This document shows, one piece after another, positions 33,785 through 46,212 of a stretch of 64,000 bases of DNA. The stretch comes from Competibacter sp963695105 (GTDB lineage Bacteria > Pseudomonadota > Gammaproteobacteria > Competibacterales > Competibacteraceae): contig CAVOGC010000038.1 of NCBI GenBank assembly GCA_963695105.1, positions 81,299 through 145,298 on the forward strand. The letters run 5' to 3'. The notes under the pieces were generated by a model that saw only the letters and a program-made list of their open reading frames with translations, made no database searches and was not told the origin of the DNA. Positions within the stretch are counted from its first letter, which is position 1. Each line of letters begins with the position of its first letter. Position numbers and translations under genes: made by a program.

Positions 33785-33965
33785 TTTAATTTCTCCCGCT
33801 GGGTTTGACCGGTGGTACCGGGCTTCGGTCGTCGCCCCGAACCGTGTCTGGAATCTGGACTTTATATTAGTCGGCTTGGCAACGCCTCATTCGGGTATTA
33901 TTGCCCAGTCTTGGCCACCGCGCATGCGGACCATGCAAATACAAGTACATTGTGGAGGGAATTGT

Positions 33966-36012
<2,047 letters not shown>

Positions 36013-36060
36013 GCGACGACGGGAACGGAAGCACCGCGCCCGTTGGGATCAACGCCAAAC

Positions 36061-36092
36061 GGCCGGCCGGAGCGGTTCTGCTCCGGCCGGCC
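36061..36092 (+). terminator. Strong hairpin between hppA and the haloacid dehalogenase gene
   Basis: GGCCGGCCGGAGC (36061-36073) pairs perfectly with GCTCCGGCCGGCC (36080-36092) around a 6-base loop. It sits between two convergent genes and is followed by GCCGTGTTT. It is best read as a terminator for both. Confidence 0.75.
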
Positions 36093-36123
36093 GCCGTGTT
36101 TCAAATCTTCGGCAACCGGGGAT

Positions 36124-36822
36124 TTACACCGGTCGGTCGGCGAACCACTCCGTCAGTTCGTCCAGGCGGCTGACCACCACGTCCGGCTCGACATCCCAGG
36201 GATCGAACACCGCCTCCGGCTGCCGCCGGACCCAGGCGGCGCGCAAACCGGCGGCCTTGGCGCCGATCACGTCCCAGGCGTTGCTGGACACCAGCCAGGT
36301 TTCACCTGGAGCATGCCCGGACCGCCGCGCCAGATAGGCATAGACCGCCGGGTCGGGCTTGAAGGTGCGCAGATCGTCCACGCTGACCACATCCTCCAGA
36401 TACGGCAATACCCCGGCGTTGGTCAGCAACGCGCGGATGCTGACCTCCACCCCGTTGGTAAAAGCCATCAACCGATGACCCTGGGCCTTGAGCGCGGTCA
36501 GCGCCGCGGTGACTTCAGGAAAAGTCGGCAGGTAAAGGTAGGTTTCCAGCAGCCGGCCCTGATCGGATTCCGGCAAGTCGCAACGCAGCGCCTGCTGGGT
36601 ATAAAGCAGCGCTTGCCGGGTGCAGGCGTCAAAATCCACGTAACGCTGCATCAAGCCGCGCCGGAACGAGTATTCCAACTGCTTGATCCGCCAAAGCTCG
36701 GCGAAACGGACGGCCTGTTCGCCGACCAGGGCTTGCAAGGGTTCGGCCAGGGCCAGCGGGTCCACCAGCGTACCGTAGACATCGAATCCCAGGGCGTAAG
36801 TTCTTTCCACGTTCAACTCCAT
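36124..36822 (-). CDS. HAD-superfamily hydrolase, (S)-2-haloacid dehalogenase-like
   Basis: Protein of 232 residues with the HAD motifs FDVYGTLVDP (nucleophile Asp), FTNGVEVSIRALL (motif II) and KPDPAVYAYL with VSSNAWDVIGAKAAGLRAAW (motifs III/IV). The SSNAWDVIGAKAAG block is typical of type II haloacid dehalogenases. Related proteins often act on other small phosphorylated or carboxylated substrates, so the activity is not certain. It is convergent with hppA and upstream of the DUF423 gene. Confidence 0.85.
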   Translation of the reverse strand: MELNVERTYALGFDVYGTLVDPLALAEPLQALVGEQAVRFAELWRIKQLEYSFRRGLMQRYVDFDACTRQALLYTQQALRCDLPESDQGRLLETYLYLPTFPEVTAALTALKAQGHRLMAFTNGVEVSIRALLTNAGVLPYLEDVVSVDDLRTFKPDPAVYAYLARRSGHAPGETWLVSSNAWDVIGAKAAGLRAAWVRRQPEAVFDPWDVEPDVVVSRLDELTEWFADRPV

Positions 36823-36896
36823 CTTCCTCGTCTGAAGGGCTTGCTGTCGTCATGTCCACCCCGGATATTCTCGCTTCGGATCGCCGTCCGGCCGGT

Positions 36897-37280
36897 CTAG
36901 CTCGCCCGGATGACCGCGATCACCCACAACAACCAGGCCAGCAGAAAGCTCGTACCGCCCACCGGAGTGATGGCGCCCAACCAGCGGATGCCGCTCAAAG
37001 CGAGCGCATACAAACTACCCGAGAACAGCAACAGGCCCACAATCATCAGGATGCCCGAACCACGCAGGAACGCCGTCGGCGGAACGTGCAGCGCCAGCAA
37101 CCCGACCGCCAGCAATCCCAGGGCATGATAGAAATGATAGTTCACCGCGGTTTCGTAAACGGCCATGAGATCCGGGGCCAATGTCCTTTTCAGGGCATGC
37201 GCGCCGAACGCGCCCATCGCCACCGCCAGCAGCATCCCACAGCCGCCCAGCGCCAAAAACACCTTCGCCCAAACTGGCAT
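36897..37280 (-). CDS. DUF423 small membrane protein
   Basis: Protein of 127 residues with four hydrophobic helices: VFLALGGCGMLLAVAMGAFG, HFYHALGLLAVGLLAL, ILMIVGLLLFSGSLYALAL and FLLAWLLWVIAVI. Family motifs are GAFGAHALKRTL, YHFYHALG, FSGSLY and GITPxGG-type (GAITPVGGTSFL). Its function is unknown. A longer upstream reading to 37514 has no homology and is rejected; the ATG at 37280 fits family starts. Confidence 0.85.
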   Translation of the reverse strand: MPVWAKVFLALGGCGMLLAVAMGAFGAHALKRTLAPDLMAVYETAVNYHFYHALGLLAVGLLALHVPPTAFLRGSGILMIVGLLLFSGSLYALALSGIRWLGAITPVGGTSFLLAWLLWVIAVIRAS

Positions 37281-37680
37281 CACGGCTCTCCACGGAACTC
37301 GGTTGGACGGACGGCCCGTCTCATGACTTACTGGCAGATCCTGGCGGAACGAATGTCGCGCTGACCGACAGGGGACCTCAGAGCAACGGGCGAGCGCGCT
37401 ATCGATTAACAATATTCGCTCATCCCGCCCGGAGAGTCTCGGGCATCGATCATACCCCAAAGCCGTATCACCGGCTAAGCTCCCCTTCTCCCAACTGTGG
37501 GAGTTCCCCGTCATACCGAATACCTTGCACTGGGCGCGGTTAAGGGCGACATCGCGGCGATTCAGGGCCGCGACAACCCGTTCATCCGCCAGTACGCCGC
37601 CCGCTTCGGCTAGATTGTACCGGCTGCGCCGGCGTACCGTGCGTCAACCTGCGCCAACCCCAACATCTGGAGACAAATTC
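37281..37680. other. 400-bp region between DUF423 and sugE genes; holds a short C-terminal coding fragment
   Basis: No complete gene is visible. At 37513-37614 the plus strand encodes RHTEYLALGAVKGDIAAIQG then RDNPFIRQYAARFG before a TAG, which looks like the C-terminus of a degraded protein I cannot name. Just before it, CTCCCCTTCTCCC...GTGGGAG resembles a worn copy of the dispersed palindrome. No riboswitch I know is recognisable ahead of sugE. Confidence 0.4.
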
Positions 37681-38007
37681 ATGGCTTGGCTTTATCTGAT
37701 AACCGCGGGCCTGTTTGAAATCGCCTGGCCGGTCGGCCTGAAACTGGCGCAGACACCGGGCCGGGTAGCCCTGGGTCTGGTGATCGCCGTAACCGGCATG
37801 GCCGTCAGCGGGTTTTTGCTGTGGCTGGCCCAGAAAACCATTCCCATCGGCACCGCTTACGCGGTGTGGACCGGCATCGGCGCGACGGGCGCCTTCATGA
37901 TCGGGGTGATGTTCTATGGGGATTCGGCCAGTGCCGCGCGGCTGGTTTCGGTGGGCCTGATCGTGGCCGGCATCATCGGCCTGAAGCTGGCCCACGGCGC
38001 TGGTTGA
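37681..38007 (+). CDS. sugE: SMR-family exporter, SugE/Gdx type
   Basis: Small multidrug-resistance fold protein of 108 residues with four membrane helices. It starts MAWLYLITAGLFEIAWPVGL and has the conserved membrane Glu14 and the Trp/Gly pattern of the SugE branch (FEIAWPVGLK). TIPIGTAYAVWTGIGATGAF and GLIVAGIIGLKLAHG follow. Characterised SugE/Gdx members export guanidinium coupled to protons. GGAGA lies ahead of the ATG. Confidence 0.9.
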   Translation: MAWLYLITAGLFEIAWPVGLKLAQTPGRVALGLVIAVTGMAVSGFLLWLAQKTIPIGTAYAVWTGIGATGAFMIGVMFYGDSASAARLVSVGLIVAGIIGLKLAHGAG

Positions 38008-38157
38008 ACGGGTCACCGCCCGCCCCCGCCAAGGAGGCGTCTCAATAAGAGACAGATCGCACCTTAAAGTGTATTAACCCAGGAAACAGGTGCTTATGGC
38101 TATCTGGCGCGCTATGGTAGTCATGCAAAAGCAACAAAAAACCACCGGAGGGCCGTT

Positions 38158-38334
38158 ATGGTCAACTGTCGGACCGCCATGCTTGTGGCGCGGATCGAAT
38201 CCCAAGGCAAGCAGGGTCTACGCGCAATAGTCGCGCGGGAGCGCCGCCGCTTTTCCAACCGGGTTCAGGGCATGATTCTCGACGACGGCCATGACCCGGT
38301 GCTTGCTGACGTACTGGATCCGACCGGAGCGTGA
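38158..38334 (+). CDS. Small unidentified protein immediately upstream of cas1
   Basis: Frame of 58 residues starting MVNCRTAMLVARIESQGKQG and ending LADVLDPTGA, with a good GGAGG ribosome site 6 bases ahead of the ATG. It is rich in Arg in the middle (RERRRFSNRVQG) and acidic at the end. It ends 12 bases before cas1, so it would be the first cistron of the cas operon. I do not recognise a family. It could be a genuine small protein or a chance frame; the ribosome site is the main support. Confidence 0.4.
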   Translation: MVNCRTAMLVARIESQGKQGLRAIVARERRRFSNRVQGMILDDGHDPVLADVLDPTGA

Positions 38335-38346
38335 GAACTGAACCCC

Positions 38347-39324
38347 ATGGACCATTTTTCTCCTTCAGATCTGAAGACCATCCTGCATTCCAAGCGAGCC
38401 AACCTGTATTACCTCGAACATTGTCGCGTACTGGTCAATGGCGGGCGTGTGGAATACGTGACCGATCAGGGAAAGCATTCCCTGTACTGGAACATTCCCA
38501 TCACCAATACCACATCCATCATGCTCGGCACCGGCACTTCGATTACCCAAGCGGCCATGCGCGAACTGGCCAAGGCCGGTGTAATGGTGGGTTTTTGCGG
38601 CGGGGGTGGTACGCCGCTCTACAGCGCGAACGAGAGGGAAGTCGAAGCCGTCTGGTTTGCCCCGCAGAGCGAATATCGCCCGACGGAGTACCTGCAAAGC
38701 TGGGTGCGCTTCTGGTTCGACGACGACCTGCGCCTCGAAGCCGCCAAGGCGTTCCAACGCGCCCGGCTGGAGCGCATCGCCGAGCACTGGTGCGACAATC
38801 GACAACTCGCCGATAGCGGCTTTCAGATTCCGCGCGAACCCCTGCTGGCCGCTTTGGAAGCATCGCGGCGTCTGCTGGATGAGGCCGTGGATAACACGGC
38901 CCTGCTGACCGAAGAAGCGCGCCTCACCAAGAAACTGTTCAAGCTCGCGGTCAACGCGGTGGACTACGGCGATTTCGTCCGCGCCAAAAACGGCAGCGGC
39001 GCCGACCCGGCCAATCGCTTTCTGGACCACGGCAACTATCTGGCCTACGGGTTGGGCGCCACGGCCACTTGGGTGCTCGGCCTGCCGCACGGGCTCGCCG
39101 TTTTGCACGGCAAGACCCGCCGGGGTGGACTGGTGTTCGACGTGGCAGACCTGATTAAGGATGCGGTGATTCTTCCCCAAGCTTTCATTTCCGCCGCGCG
39201 CGGCGACGACGAGCAAACCTTCCGCCACGCTTGCATCGAGAGCTTCTCTCGTACCGAATCGCTGGATTTCATGATCGACACCGTGAAGACGGTCGCGTCC
39301 GAAATGGGGAATCGTGGGCGATGA
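38347..39324 (+). CDS. cas1: Cas1, type I-F CRISPR integrase
   Basis: DNA integrase that, with the Cas2 domain of Cas2-3, inserts new spacers. It is 325 residues with the I-F start MDHFSPSDLKTILHSKRANL. It has the N-terminal YYLEHCRVLVNGGRVEYVTD and the metal-site regions LTKKLFKLAVNAVDYGDFVR, FLDHGNYLAYGLGATATWVL, HGKTRRGGLVFDVADLIKD and GDDEQTFRHACIESF. The frame is intact, unlike the effector genes. Its end overlaps the cas2-3 start by 4 bases. Confidence 0.97.
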   Translation: MDHFSPSDLKTILHSKRANLYYLEHCRVLVNGGRVEYVTDQGKHSLYWNIPITNTTSIMLGTGTSITQAAMRELAKAGVMVGFCGGGGTPLYSANEREVEAVWFAPQSEYRPTEYLQSWVRFWFDDDLRLEAAKAFQRARLERIAEHWCDNRQLADSGFQIPREPLLAALEASRRLLDEAVDNTALLTEEARLTKKLFKLAVNAVDYGDFVRAKNGSGADPANRFLDHGNYLAYGLGATATWVLGLPHGLAVLHGKTRRGGLVFDVADLIKDAVILPQAFISAARGDDEQTFRHACIESFSRTESLDFMIDTVKTVASEMGNRGR

Positions 39325-42300
39325 ACGTGCTGCTGATCTCCCAGTGCAGCAAGAACGCCCTCACCGAAACCCGCCGTATTCTCGATCAATTCGCCGAACG
39401 GCGCGGCGACCGGACCTGGCAGACCCCCATCACCCAGCAGGGGCTGGATACCCTGCATCGTTTGCTCCGGAAAACCGCGCGCAAGAATACGGCGGTCGCC
39501 TGTCATTGGATACGCGGCAAGGATCACAGCGAATTGATCTGGATCGTGGGCGATGCCCGGCAATTCAACGCCCACGGCGCGACGCCGACCAATATGACTC
39601 AGCGCGATGTGCTGCGGGCGAATAATGAAAACAATTGGCACTCGGGCGAGGACATTCGGCTTCTGGCCCGACTCGCCGCCCTGTTCCACGATCTGGGCAA
39701 GGCCAATGAAGTCTTCCAAAAGAAGCTCAAAAGCCCCCAGGCGAGCGCCGACCCCTTTCGGCACGAATGGGTCTCGCTGCGACTTTTCGAGTCCTTCGTT
39801 GGCGAAGCCTGCAACGATGATCGAGCGTGGCTGGAGCGCCTGCTGACGCTGGACGGCAGCGAGACCAAATGGGTTCTGGATGATGGACGGCTGAACAAGG
39901 ATGGCGTCAGTATCAGAAAAATCTACAGACCGTTCAAAACCCTGCAATCACCTCTTGCCCGTGCGTTGGGCTGGCTGATCGTCAGCCACCATCGGCTACC
40001 CACGCCCAGTGACAAGGAAAGTTTTGATCGCGTGCTCAATGCATCTACCCTGGGCAAGCTGCCCGACGGCGTGCTTCACGATTGGTGCGGCAGCCGCTTA
40101 CAGGAGGGAAAAGCCAAAACCCTGGCTGACTGCTGGAGTTTCAAAAAAGGTCTGCCCTTCGACAGCACCCATTGGCGGCAGCATGTAGCCAAAGCCGCCG
40201 ACGCCCTTCTCAAACGGCCCAACCTGCTGGGCGATCCGGCGCAAACCATTCTCGGCAGCCCCCATGTGCTTCACCTCTCTCGGCTGGTGCTGATGCTGGC
40301 CGACCATTACTACTCCTCCCAGCCCAGCCACGCCCGTTATGGCGACCCCGTGCAGCCCAATGATAAGGTCCTCTATGCCAACACCCGACGGGAAAAGGGC
40401 GAACAACCCCAACTCAATCAACGCCTGGACGAGCACTTGATCGGCGTGGAGGTAAACGCCAGCCGTCTGATGCGCACCCTGCCCCGACTGGAGCAGAGTT
40501 TGCCGCGCATTGCGCGACACAAGGGCTTTCGCGAACGGAGCAAAGGGTCTTTTCTTTGGCAGAATCAAGCGTTTGATCTGGCCGAGAGTTTGCAGGAACG
40601 GAGCACGGAACACGGGTTTTTCGGCGTCAATATGGCGTCTACCGGCTGCGGCAAGACCTTCGCCAACGCCCGCATTCTCTATGGTCTCGCCAACCCGCAT
40701 TTAGGCGCGCGCTTCACTGTAGCCTTGGGCTTGCGGACGCTGACGCTGCAAACTGGCGATGCCTACCGTAATCGCCTCAACCTTGGCGAGGAAGATCTCG
40801 CGGTGCTGGCCGGGGGCGCCGCCACCAAGGCGCTGCACGAGTATTACCAAACCAAGGCTCAAGCCACGGCCGGCGCAGGTAGTGAATCGGCCGAAGCCCT
40901 GCTGCCCGACTACTACCCTGTGCGCTACGCGGGCAGCTTGGAGGACGGCCCGCTCAATCGCTGGCTCCAGAACAACAAGCAAGGACACAAGGCCAGGGCG
41001 TTGCTCGATGCGCCGGTGCTGGTTTGCACCGTCGATCACCTGATGCCGGCCTGCGAAAGCACCCGTGGCGGTCATCAGATCCTACCGATGCTGCGGCTGA
41101 TGACGTCGGATTTAGTGTTGGATGAACCCGATGATTTCGACATGGATGACCTACCGGCGCTATCGCGTTTCGTCCATTGGGCTGGCCTGCTGGGCAGTCG
41201 AGTATTGCTCTCGTCCGCGACGCTGCCGCCGGCCCTGGTGCAAGGGTTGTTCCTCGCTTATCAAGCCGGTCGCGAGGAATTCCAGCGCCATCGCGGGCGA
41301 CCCGGCGCGGGACTGGATATCTGCTGTGGCTGGTTCGACGAATTCGGTGTTGCAAGCAGCAGTCATGGTAGCGATCCTGACGGCGCTGCTTTTCGCGCCA
41401 GCCATACGGCCTTCGTGGAACGACGCATCGCCCGGTTGGCTTCGGCCAAGGAAGTACGCCGCCGCGCCGCCATTCTCCCGGTGCTGGTGACCCCTTCCGG
41501 CGCCAACGACCGCGCCCGCCAACAGGCCGATATCTGCGGCCAACTGGCGGCCCTGCTGCGGGATCGGGCGATAGCGCTGCACCGCCATCATCACACCACC
41601 GACCCGATCACCGGCAAGCGGGCTCAGCTTCGGCCTGATCCGCATGGCCAACATCGACCCGTTGTTCGATGTGGCTCTGAGTCTCTATGCCTTGGGCGCG
41701 CCGGAGGGTTGCCGCATCCACCTGTGCGCCTACCACGCCCGCCATCCCACGTTGGTGCGCGCCGAAATCGAAAGGCAACTGGATGCCGTTCTCAAGCGGG
41801 ATCGGAAAGACGCCGTGGTATTTGCACAACCCGACCTGCGCGAGAAACTGGATGCTCACCCGGCAACCGACCACATCTTCATCGTCCTGGCCACCGCCGT
41901 GGCCGAAGTGGGGCGCGACCACTGTTACGACTGGGCCATCGTCGAGCCCTCGTCGATGCGTTCCATCATTCAATTGGCCGGCCGGGTGAAACGGCACAGG
42001 ATATTCGACTGCCCGCCCGACCAGCCGAATATCCTGCTGCTCGATGTCAACGTAAGGACTCTGAAACATGGGGATGGCGCGCGGGCTTTCCATTGGCCGG
42101 GTTTCGAGAGCGCGGAATTTTCCCTGAAAACGCACCGCCTCAGCGAGTTGCTCACGCCGGAGCAATGGCAGATCATTGACGCTCGCGCCCGCATTCGCCC
42201 CCGTGAAACCCTGGATGCCGGGGGCAATCTCGCGGATTTGGAGCACGCCCGACTGGCCGACCTCATGCTGGGGGCGGAAGCCAGTCAGCAGCAAAAGCAA

Positions 42301-42693
42301 AATCCGGTGAAGTGGTGGTGGCAGACCCAGGCCCATCTTTGCGGCGTGCTACAGGCCAAGACCCGGTTCCGCGCCGATCCACAGGGTCATCAAACCTATT
42401 ACTTCCAACCGGACGAAGATTGCGCGGATACCGAGTTTTTCCAGCTCGAAGTAACCGGTCAGGAAGTCTCGGTCGAAGCCAATTTGCTGCAACGTCTTCT
42501 TGATTTGCCCGCCGGTCCCCGCATCGCCTTCTGGGGCGCTCCCGATTACCTCGACGCCCTGCAAACGCTTGCCGAAGCGTTGGAGGTGGACCCCGCCGAC
42601 TGCGCCCGCCAGTTCGGCATCGTCGATCTGCCCGGTCGCGAAGGTGACCGGCGGTGGCGTTACCACCCGGCGTTGGGGTTCAGTCGCGCATGA
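39321..42693 (+). CDS. cas3: Cas2-Cas3 fusion, type I-F helicase-nuclease (one frameshift)
   Basis: The fusion is characteristic of type I-F. Residues 1-90 are Cas2-like (MNVLLISQCSKNALTETRRI). The HD nuclease has LAALFHDLGKANEVFQKKL. The helicase has MASTGCGKTFANARILYGLA and the DEPDDFDMDDLPAL box, then ANIDPLFDVALSLYALG and IIQLAGRVKRHR. The frame shifts at about 41620-41628: the helicase continues as SFGLIRMANIDPLFDVALSL in another frame to the stop at 42693, giving about 1120 residues in all. A single-base error is the simplest cause. Confidence 0.94.
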
Positions 42694-42722
42694 ACATCGA
42701 CCTTTTTCCAAAGGAGAATCCT

Positions 42723-44042
42723 ATGGACGACTCGCCACAGCCGCCCCTGCCATTCGATGAGAGTCAACGTATTAAGGCTGAGATCGCACGCTTTCTGCGC
42801 GAGGAACGACTCCAGCCCAAGCTAGACAAGCTCAAGGATGGCGATGACGAAGCCCGGCAAAAGTTGATCGCCGAACATCAGCCTGTGGCCTGGATTGCCG
42901 ACGCCGCCCGACGAGTCGGGCAAATCCAGCAGGTTTCCCACGCCATCAAGTTCACCCATCCCTCCGCAGACGGTTCCAGTTTGTCCAGTGCCGGTCATCC
43001 GCAGGCCGGGGCGTTGGAGCTGGGTACGCACAGCCTGGCGGGGGAAAGGGCGCCGGACGTGGTGGGAAATGCCGCCGCGCTGGACGTTTACAAATTCCTG
43101 CGCCTCACGGTCGATGACCGCAGCTTGCTGGAACGGGCCATTGCTCGCGACCCCGCTTTCGCCGAAGCCTTGAGCGAAGACGCCGCCCTGGCCGCCGAAT
43201 GGATGGCGGCTTTCGCCACGTTGCCCGATCCCAAGGGCAAGCCCGCCTCGCACAAACTGGCCAAACAGCTTTACTGGCCAGTGGGAAACGGCGCCTATCA
43301 TCTGTTGGCTCCGCTGCTGTCCTCCCCGCTGGCCCATGCCGTCCATCAACGGATTGCCGAAGACCGTTTTTCGGAAACCGCCAAAGCGGCGCGGGAGGCC
43401 CGGCGCGCTGGCAAGGCCCATCCTCATGGGTATCGAGATTACCCCGATCTCGCCATTCAGAGTTTCGGCGGCTCCAAGCCCCAGAACATCAGCCAACTCA
43501 ACAGCGAGCGGCGAGGCCAGAATTATCTGCTGGCTTCGCTGCCGCCTATCTGGGCATCCACCGCGATCCGACCGCCCCTGAAGACCGAGACCGTGTTTGC
43601 CCGCTATTTCGAGCGGCGCAGCGAAGTCCGGCGGCTAGTGGAAGGACTGAAAAAGTTCCTGCGTCGCGTGGCCGACGCGAAGAACAACGAGCGCATCCGC
43701 GCCACACGTCATCAAATGGTTGCGGATCTCTCTGACCAAGCTCTCCAGATGGCAGCGGAATTGCGGGAACTGGAACCTGGTTGGAGCGCCGGTGCAGAGT
43801 GCCGGCTGAATCTGGATGAACAATGCTGGCTCGATCCAGAGCGCCGCCTGACGGACGAGGAGTTTGCCATTCATTATCGGCTTGGCGACTGGAAGGATGA
43901 GGTGTGCCTGCGCTTCGCCAATTGGCTCAACGGTCGTTTGAAGACCGACAAGACTTTGTTCGGTGGTCCAGAAGCCCTGGAGTGGAAAGACTTGCTGGAG
44001 CGGGAACTCAAAATGTTGCGGGAGGAAGTGGGCGATGAGTAA
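42723..44042 (+). CDS. csy1: Csy1 (Cas8f), large subunit of type I-F Cascade
   Basis: Recognises the PAM and holds the 5' end of crRNA with Csy2. It is 439 residues. ATG 42723 (MDDSPQPPLPFDESQRIKAE) has AAGGAG 6 bases upstream and is preferred over 42690. Family sequence includes IKFTHPSADGSSL, KQLYWPVGNGAYHLLAPLLS, DYPDLAIQSFGGSKPQNISQ, LNSERRGQNYLLASLPPIW and a C-terminal NWLNGRLKTDKTLFGGPEAL. The frame is open throughout. It overlaps csy2 by 8 bases. Confidence 0.95.
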   Translation: MDDSPQPPLPFDESQRIKAEIARFLREERLQPKLDKLKDGDDEARQKLIAEHQPVAWIADAARRVGQIQQVSHAIKFTHPSADGSSLSSAGHPQAGALELGTHSLAGERAPDVVGNAAALDVYKFLRLTVDDRSLLERAIARDPAFAEALSEDAALAAEWMAAFATLPDPKGKPASHKLAKQLYWPVGNGAYHLLAPLLSSPLAHAVHQRIAEDRFSETAKAAREARRAGKAHPHGYRDYPDLAIQSFGGSKPQNISQLNSERRGQNYLLASLPPIWASTAIRPPLKTETVFARYFERRSEVRRLVEGLKKFLRRVADAKNNERIRATRHQMVADLSDQALQMAAELRELEPGWSAGAECRLNLDEQCWLDPERRLTDEEFAIHYRLGDWKDEVCLRFANWLNGRLKTDKTLFGGPEALEWKDLLERELKMLREEVGDE

Positions 44043-45142
44043 ACCGATTGGTCAACCAAGCGGCCTGCTCGTTCTGCCTCGACTGCGAGTGCGGAACGCC
44101 AACGCCATCTCCAGCCCATTAACCTGGGGCTTTCCGTCGCCGACCGCGTTCCTGGGGTTCATCCACGCTTTGGAACGACATTTGGCGCAACCCTTCGGGC
44201 AGGTCTTCGATGGGGTGGGCATCGTTTGCCACGGGTTCGAGCCGCAAACCTTCAAGCCCAACCGGCGCCAGCATCGGATCTTCACCCAAAGCCGCAACCC
44301 GGTGTACCTCAAGACGAGATGCGCCAAGTTCATCGCCGAAGGCACGCCCGCCGCCATCGTCGAGGAAGGCCGCGCCCATCTGGTGGTGAGTCTCATCATT
44401 GCGGTTCACGGGGGCTTCGACGAACCGCAAGAAGAGCAGGATTTCGCCGAAGCGGCCTACCAAACGGCGCTGGGGATGCGGCTGGCGGGTGGCAGCGTGT
44501 TGCCGACCCTGGACCCGAGGATGCCCAAACCTCAATGGGTCCCCTGGCCCGAAGCCCAGGTTGATCAACGCAAGGCTTTTGCCCGTCTGCGCCGCCGACT
44601 GCTGCCCGGATTTGCCCTGGTGCATCGCCCGGATTTGCTGGGCCAGCGGCTTGCCAAACCGAACCCCAACGGCGACAACGCCGCCGGCGTGCTGGACGCC
44701 CTGCTGGACCTGATCGGACTGAACCATGAGCCAGTCCCAGTCGCGCCGGCTGAAGAGAGGATTGCGGACGGAGCGGAAAACGGCACACCCAACCCGCCCG
44801 CCAGCCCGGATGCGCCGGGCGGCGACAGCGGTTCGCGGGTGGCGTGGCAGGTGCGGGCGCGCCCCGGCTGGCTGGTTCCCTTGCCCATTGGCTATGCCGG
44901 CATCTCCAATCTCTACGCCCCCGGCGAGGTGGCCAACGCCCGCGATGCCGAGTCACCCCGTTCCGCTTCGTCGAGAGCCTCTACTCCCTCGGCCAGTGGC
45001 ATCGCTCCTCATCGCTGTCCAGCCTGGAGACAATTGCTCTGGCACGGCGCGGCGGATCCGGACGCCGGCCTTTATCGCTGCATCAATCGCTATTCCGACA
45101 CCCTTCCCATCACCGAATCCGAATCACTTCAAGGAGACTTGA
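44035..45142 (+). CDS. csy2: Csy2 (Cas5f), type I-F Cascade subunit (compensated frameshifts)
   Basis: Starts MSKPIGQPSGLLVLPRLRVR and shows NANAISSPLTWGFPSPTAFL, HGFEPQTFKPNRRQHRIFTQ and RAHLVVSLIIAVHG. The region NARDAES to LLWHGAADPDAGLYRCINRY is broken: between about 44950 and 45035 the conserved PFRFVESLYSLGQW is readable only in another frame. A further indel is needed near the 3' end because the main frame runs on into csy3; the TGA at 45140-45142 is the likely intended stop. csy3 starts 2 bases later. Confidence 0.88.
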
Positions 45143-45144
45143 TC

Positions 45145-46202
45145 ATGGCCAAGAACCGAACTTGTCCACCGCCTCCGTCCTCGCCTTCGAGCGCAAGCTC
45201 GACCCTTCCGATGGCCTCTTTCAGCGCCGGGCGCTGGGACGACGCGTTGCCAACGAGCGCCAATGGCCCATCATCGGCGCTGCGCGAAAAATCCGTGCGC
45301 GGCACCATCTCCAACCGTCTCAAGACCAAGGATCAGGACACCGCCAAGCTCGACGCGGACATCGAAAACCCCAACCTGCAGACCGTGGATGTCGCCACCC
45401 TGCCCAACGACGCCGACACGCTGCGGGTGCGCTTCACGCTGCGCGTGCTCGGTGGCGCCGGAGCGCCTCGCGCCTGCAATAACGCGGATTACCAGGCCAA
45501 GCTGCGCACGACCGTAAAGCAGTTATGTCGATCAGGTCGGTTTCGGCGAACTGGCCCGGCGCTATGCCACACAACCTCGCCAACGGACGCTTTCTATGGC
45601 GCAACCGGATCGGCGCGGAACAGGTGACTGTCGAGGTTCGCCACTGGGTAGACGGCAAGGCCGATCAAACCTGGCCTTCAACGCCCTGGATTTCAGTCTG
45701 CGTGGCTTCGCCGCGCCTGACGATGCGAAAGCGAAGCGTCGACTGAACTGGCTGCTGTCATCAAGGCGGGCCTGTGCCGGTGAGGTTTATACCCTGCTGG
45801 AGGTGATGGCCTTTGCCCGCGTGGGCGACGGCCAGGAGGTCTATCCTTCCCAGGAATTGATCCTCGACAAGGGCGACAAGAAGGGCCAGAAGAGCAAGAC
45901 CCTCTACACGGTGGGCGATGTGGCCGCCATGCATAGTCAGAAGATCGGCAATGCTCTGCGCACCATCGATACCTGGTATCCCGAACGAGGCCGGCGAAGA
46001 CCTCGGCCCGATTGCGGTGGAGCCGTACGGTTCGGTCACCAATCAAGGCAGGGCCTATCGCCAACCCAAGGCCAAGGCCGACTTTTATTCCCTGCTGGAT
46101 GGCTGGGTGTTGAAGGACAAGGCGCCTGACGGGGGTGGTCAGCATTTCGTGATGGCCACACTGATTCGCGGCGGGGTCTTTGGCGACAGCGACAAGGACT
46201 GA
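45145..46202 (+). CDS. csy3: Csy3 (Cas7f), type I-F Cascade backbone (at least six frameshifts)
   Basis: Backbone subunit that coats the crRNA spacer. ATG 45145 has AAGGAG upstream. The protein is recoverable only by stitching frames: LSTASVLAFERKLDPSDGLF, LREKSVRGTISNRLKTKDQD, NPNLQTVDVATLPNDADTLR, RFTLRVLGGAGAPRACNNAD, YVDQVGFGELARRYA, NLANGRFLWRNRIGAEQVTV, FNALDFSLRGFAAPDD, MAFARVGDGQEVYPSQELIL, HSQKIGNALRTIDTWYP and DLGPIAVEPYGSVTNQGRAY. Frame changes occur near 45163, 45283, 45522, about 45575, 45672 and 45985. The residues are well conserved on each side, which points to indel errors more than to decay. Confidence 0.9.
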
Positions 46203-46212
46203 TGGGGCGATT

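Noticed and set aside
36897..37514. 205-residue version of the DUF423 protein
   Set aside because: The first 78 residues have no hydrophobic or family character; the DUF423 domain starts at the ATG at 37280.
37600..37680. Guanidine riboswitch ahead of sugE
   Set aside because: None of the conserved cores of the known guanidine riboswitch classes is recognisable in this segment.
38096..38227. 43-residue frame starting ATGGCTATCTGGCGC upstream of cas1
   Set aside because: It has a weak ribosome site and overlaps the better-supported 58-residue frame in another reading frame.
41610..41650. Programmed ribosomal frameshift in cas2-3
   Set aside because: No slippery heptamer or following structure is visible and neighbouring genes show similar random indels, so a sequence error is simpler.
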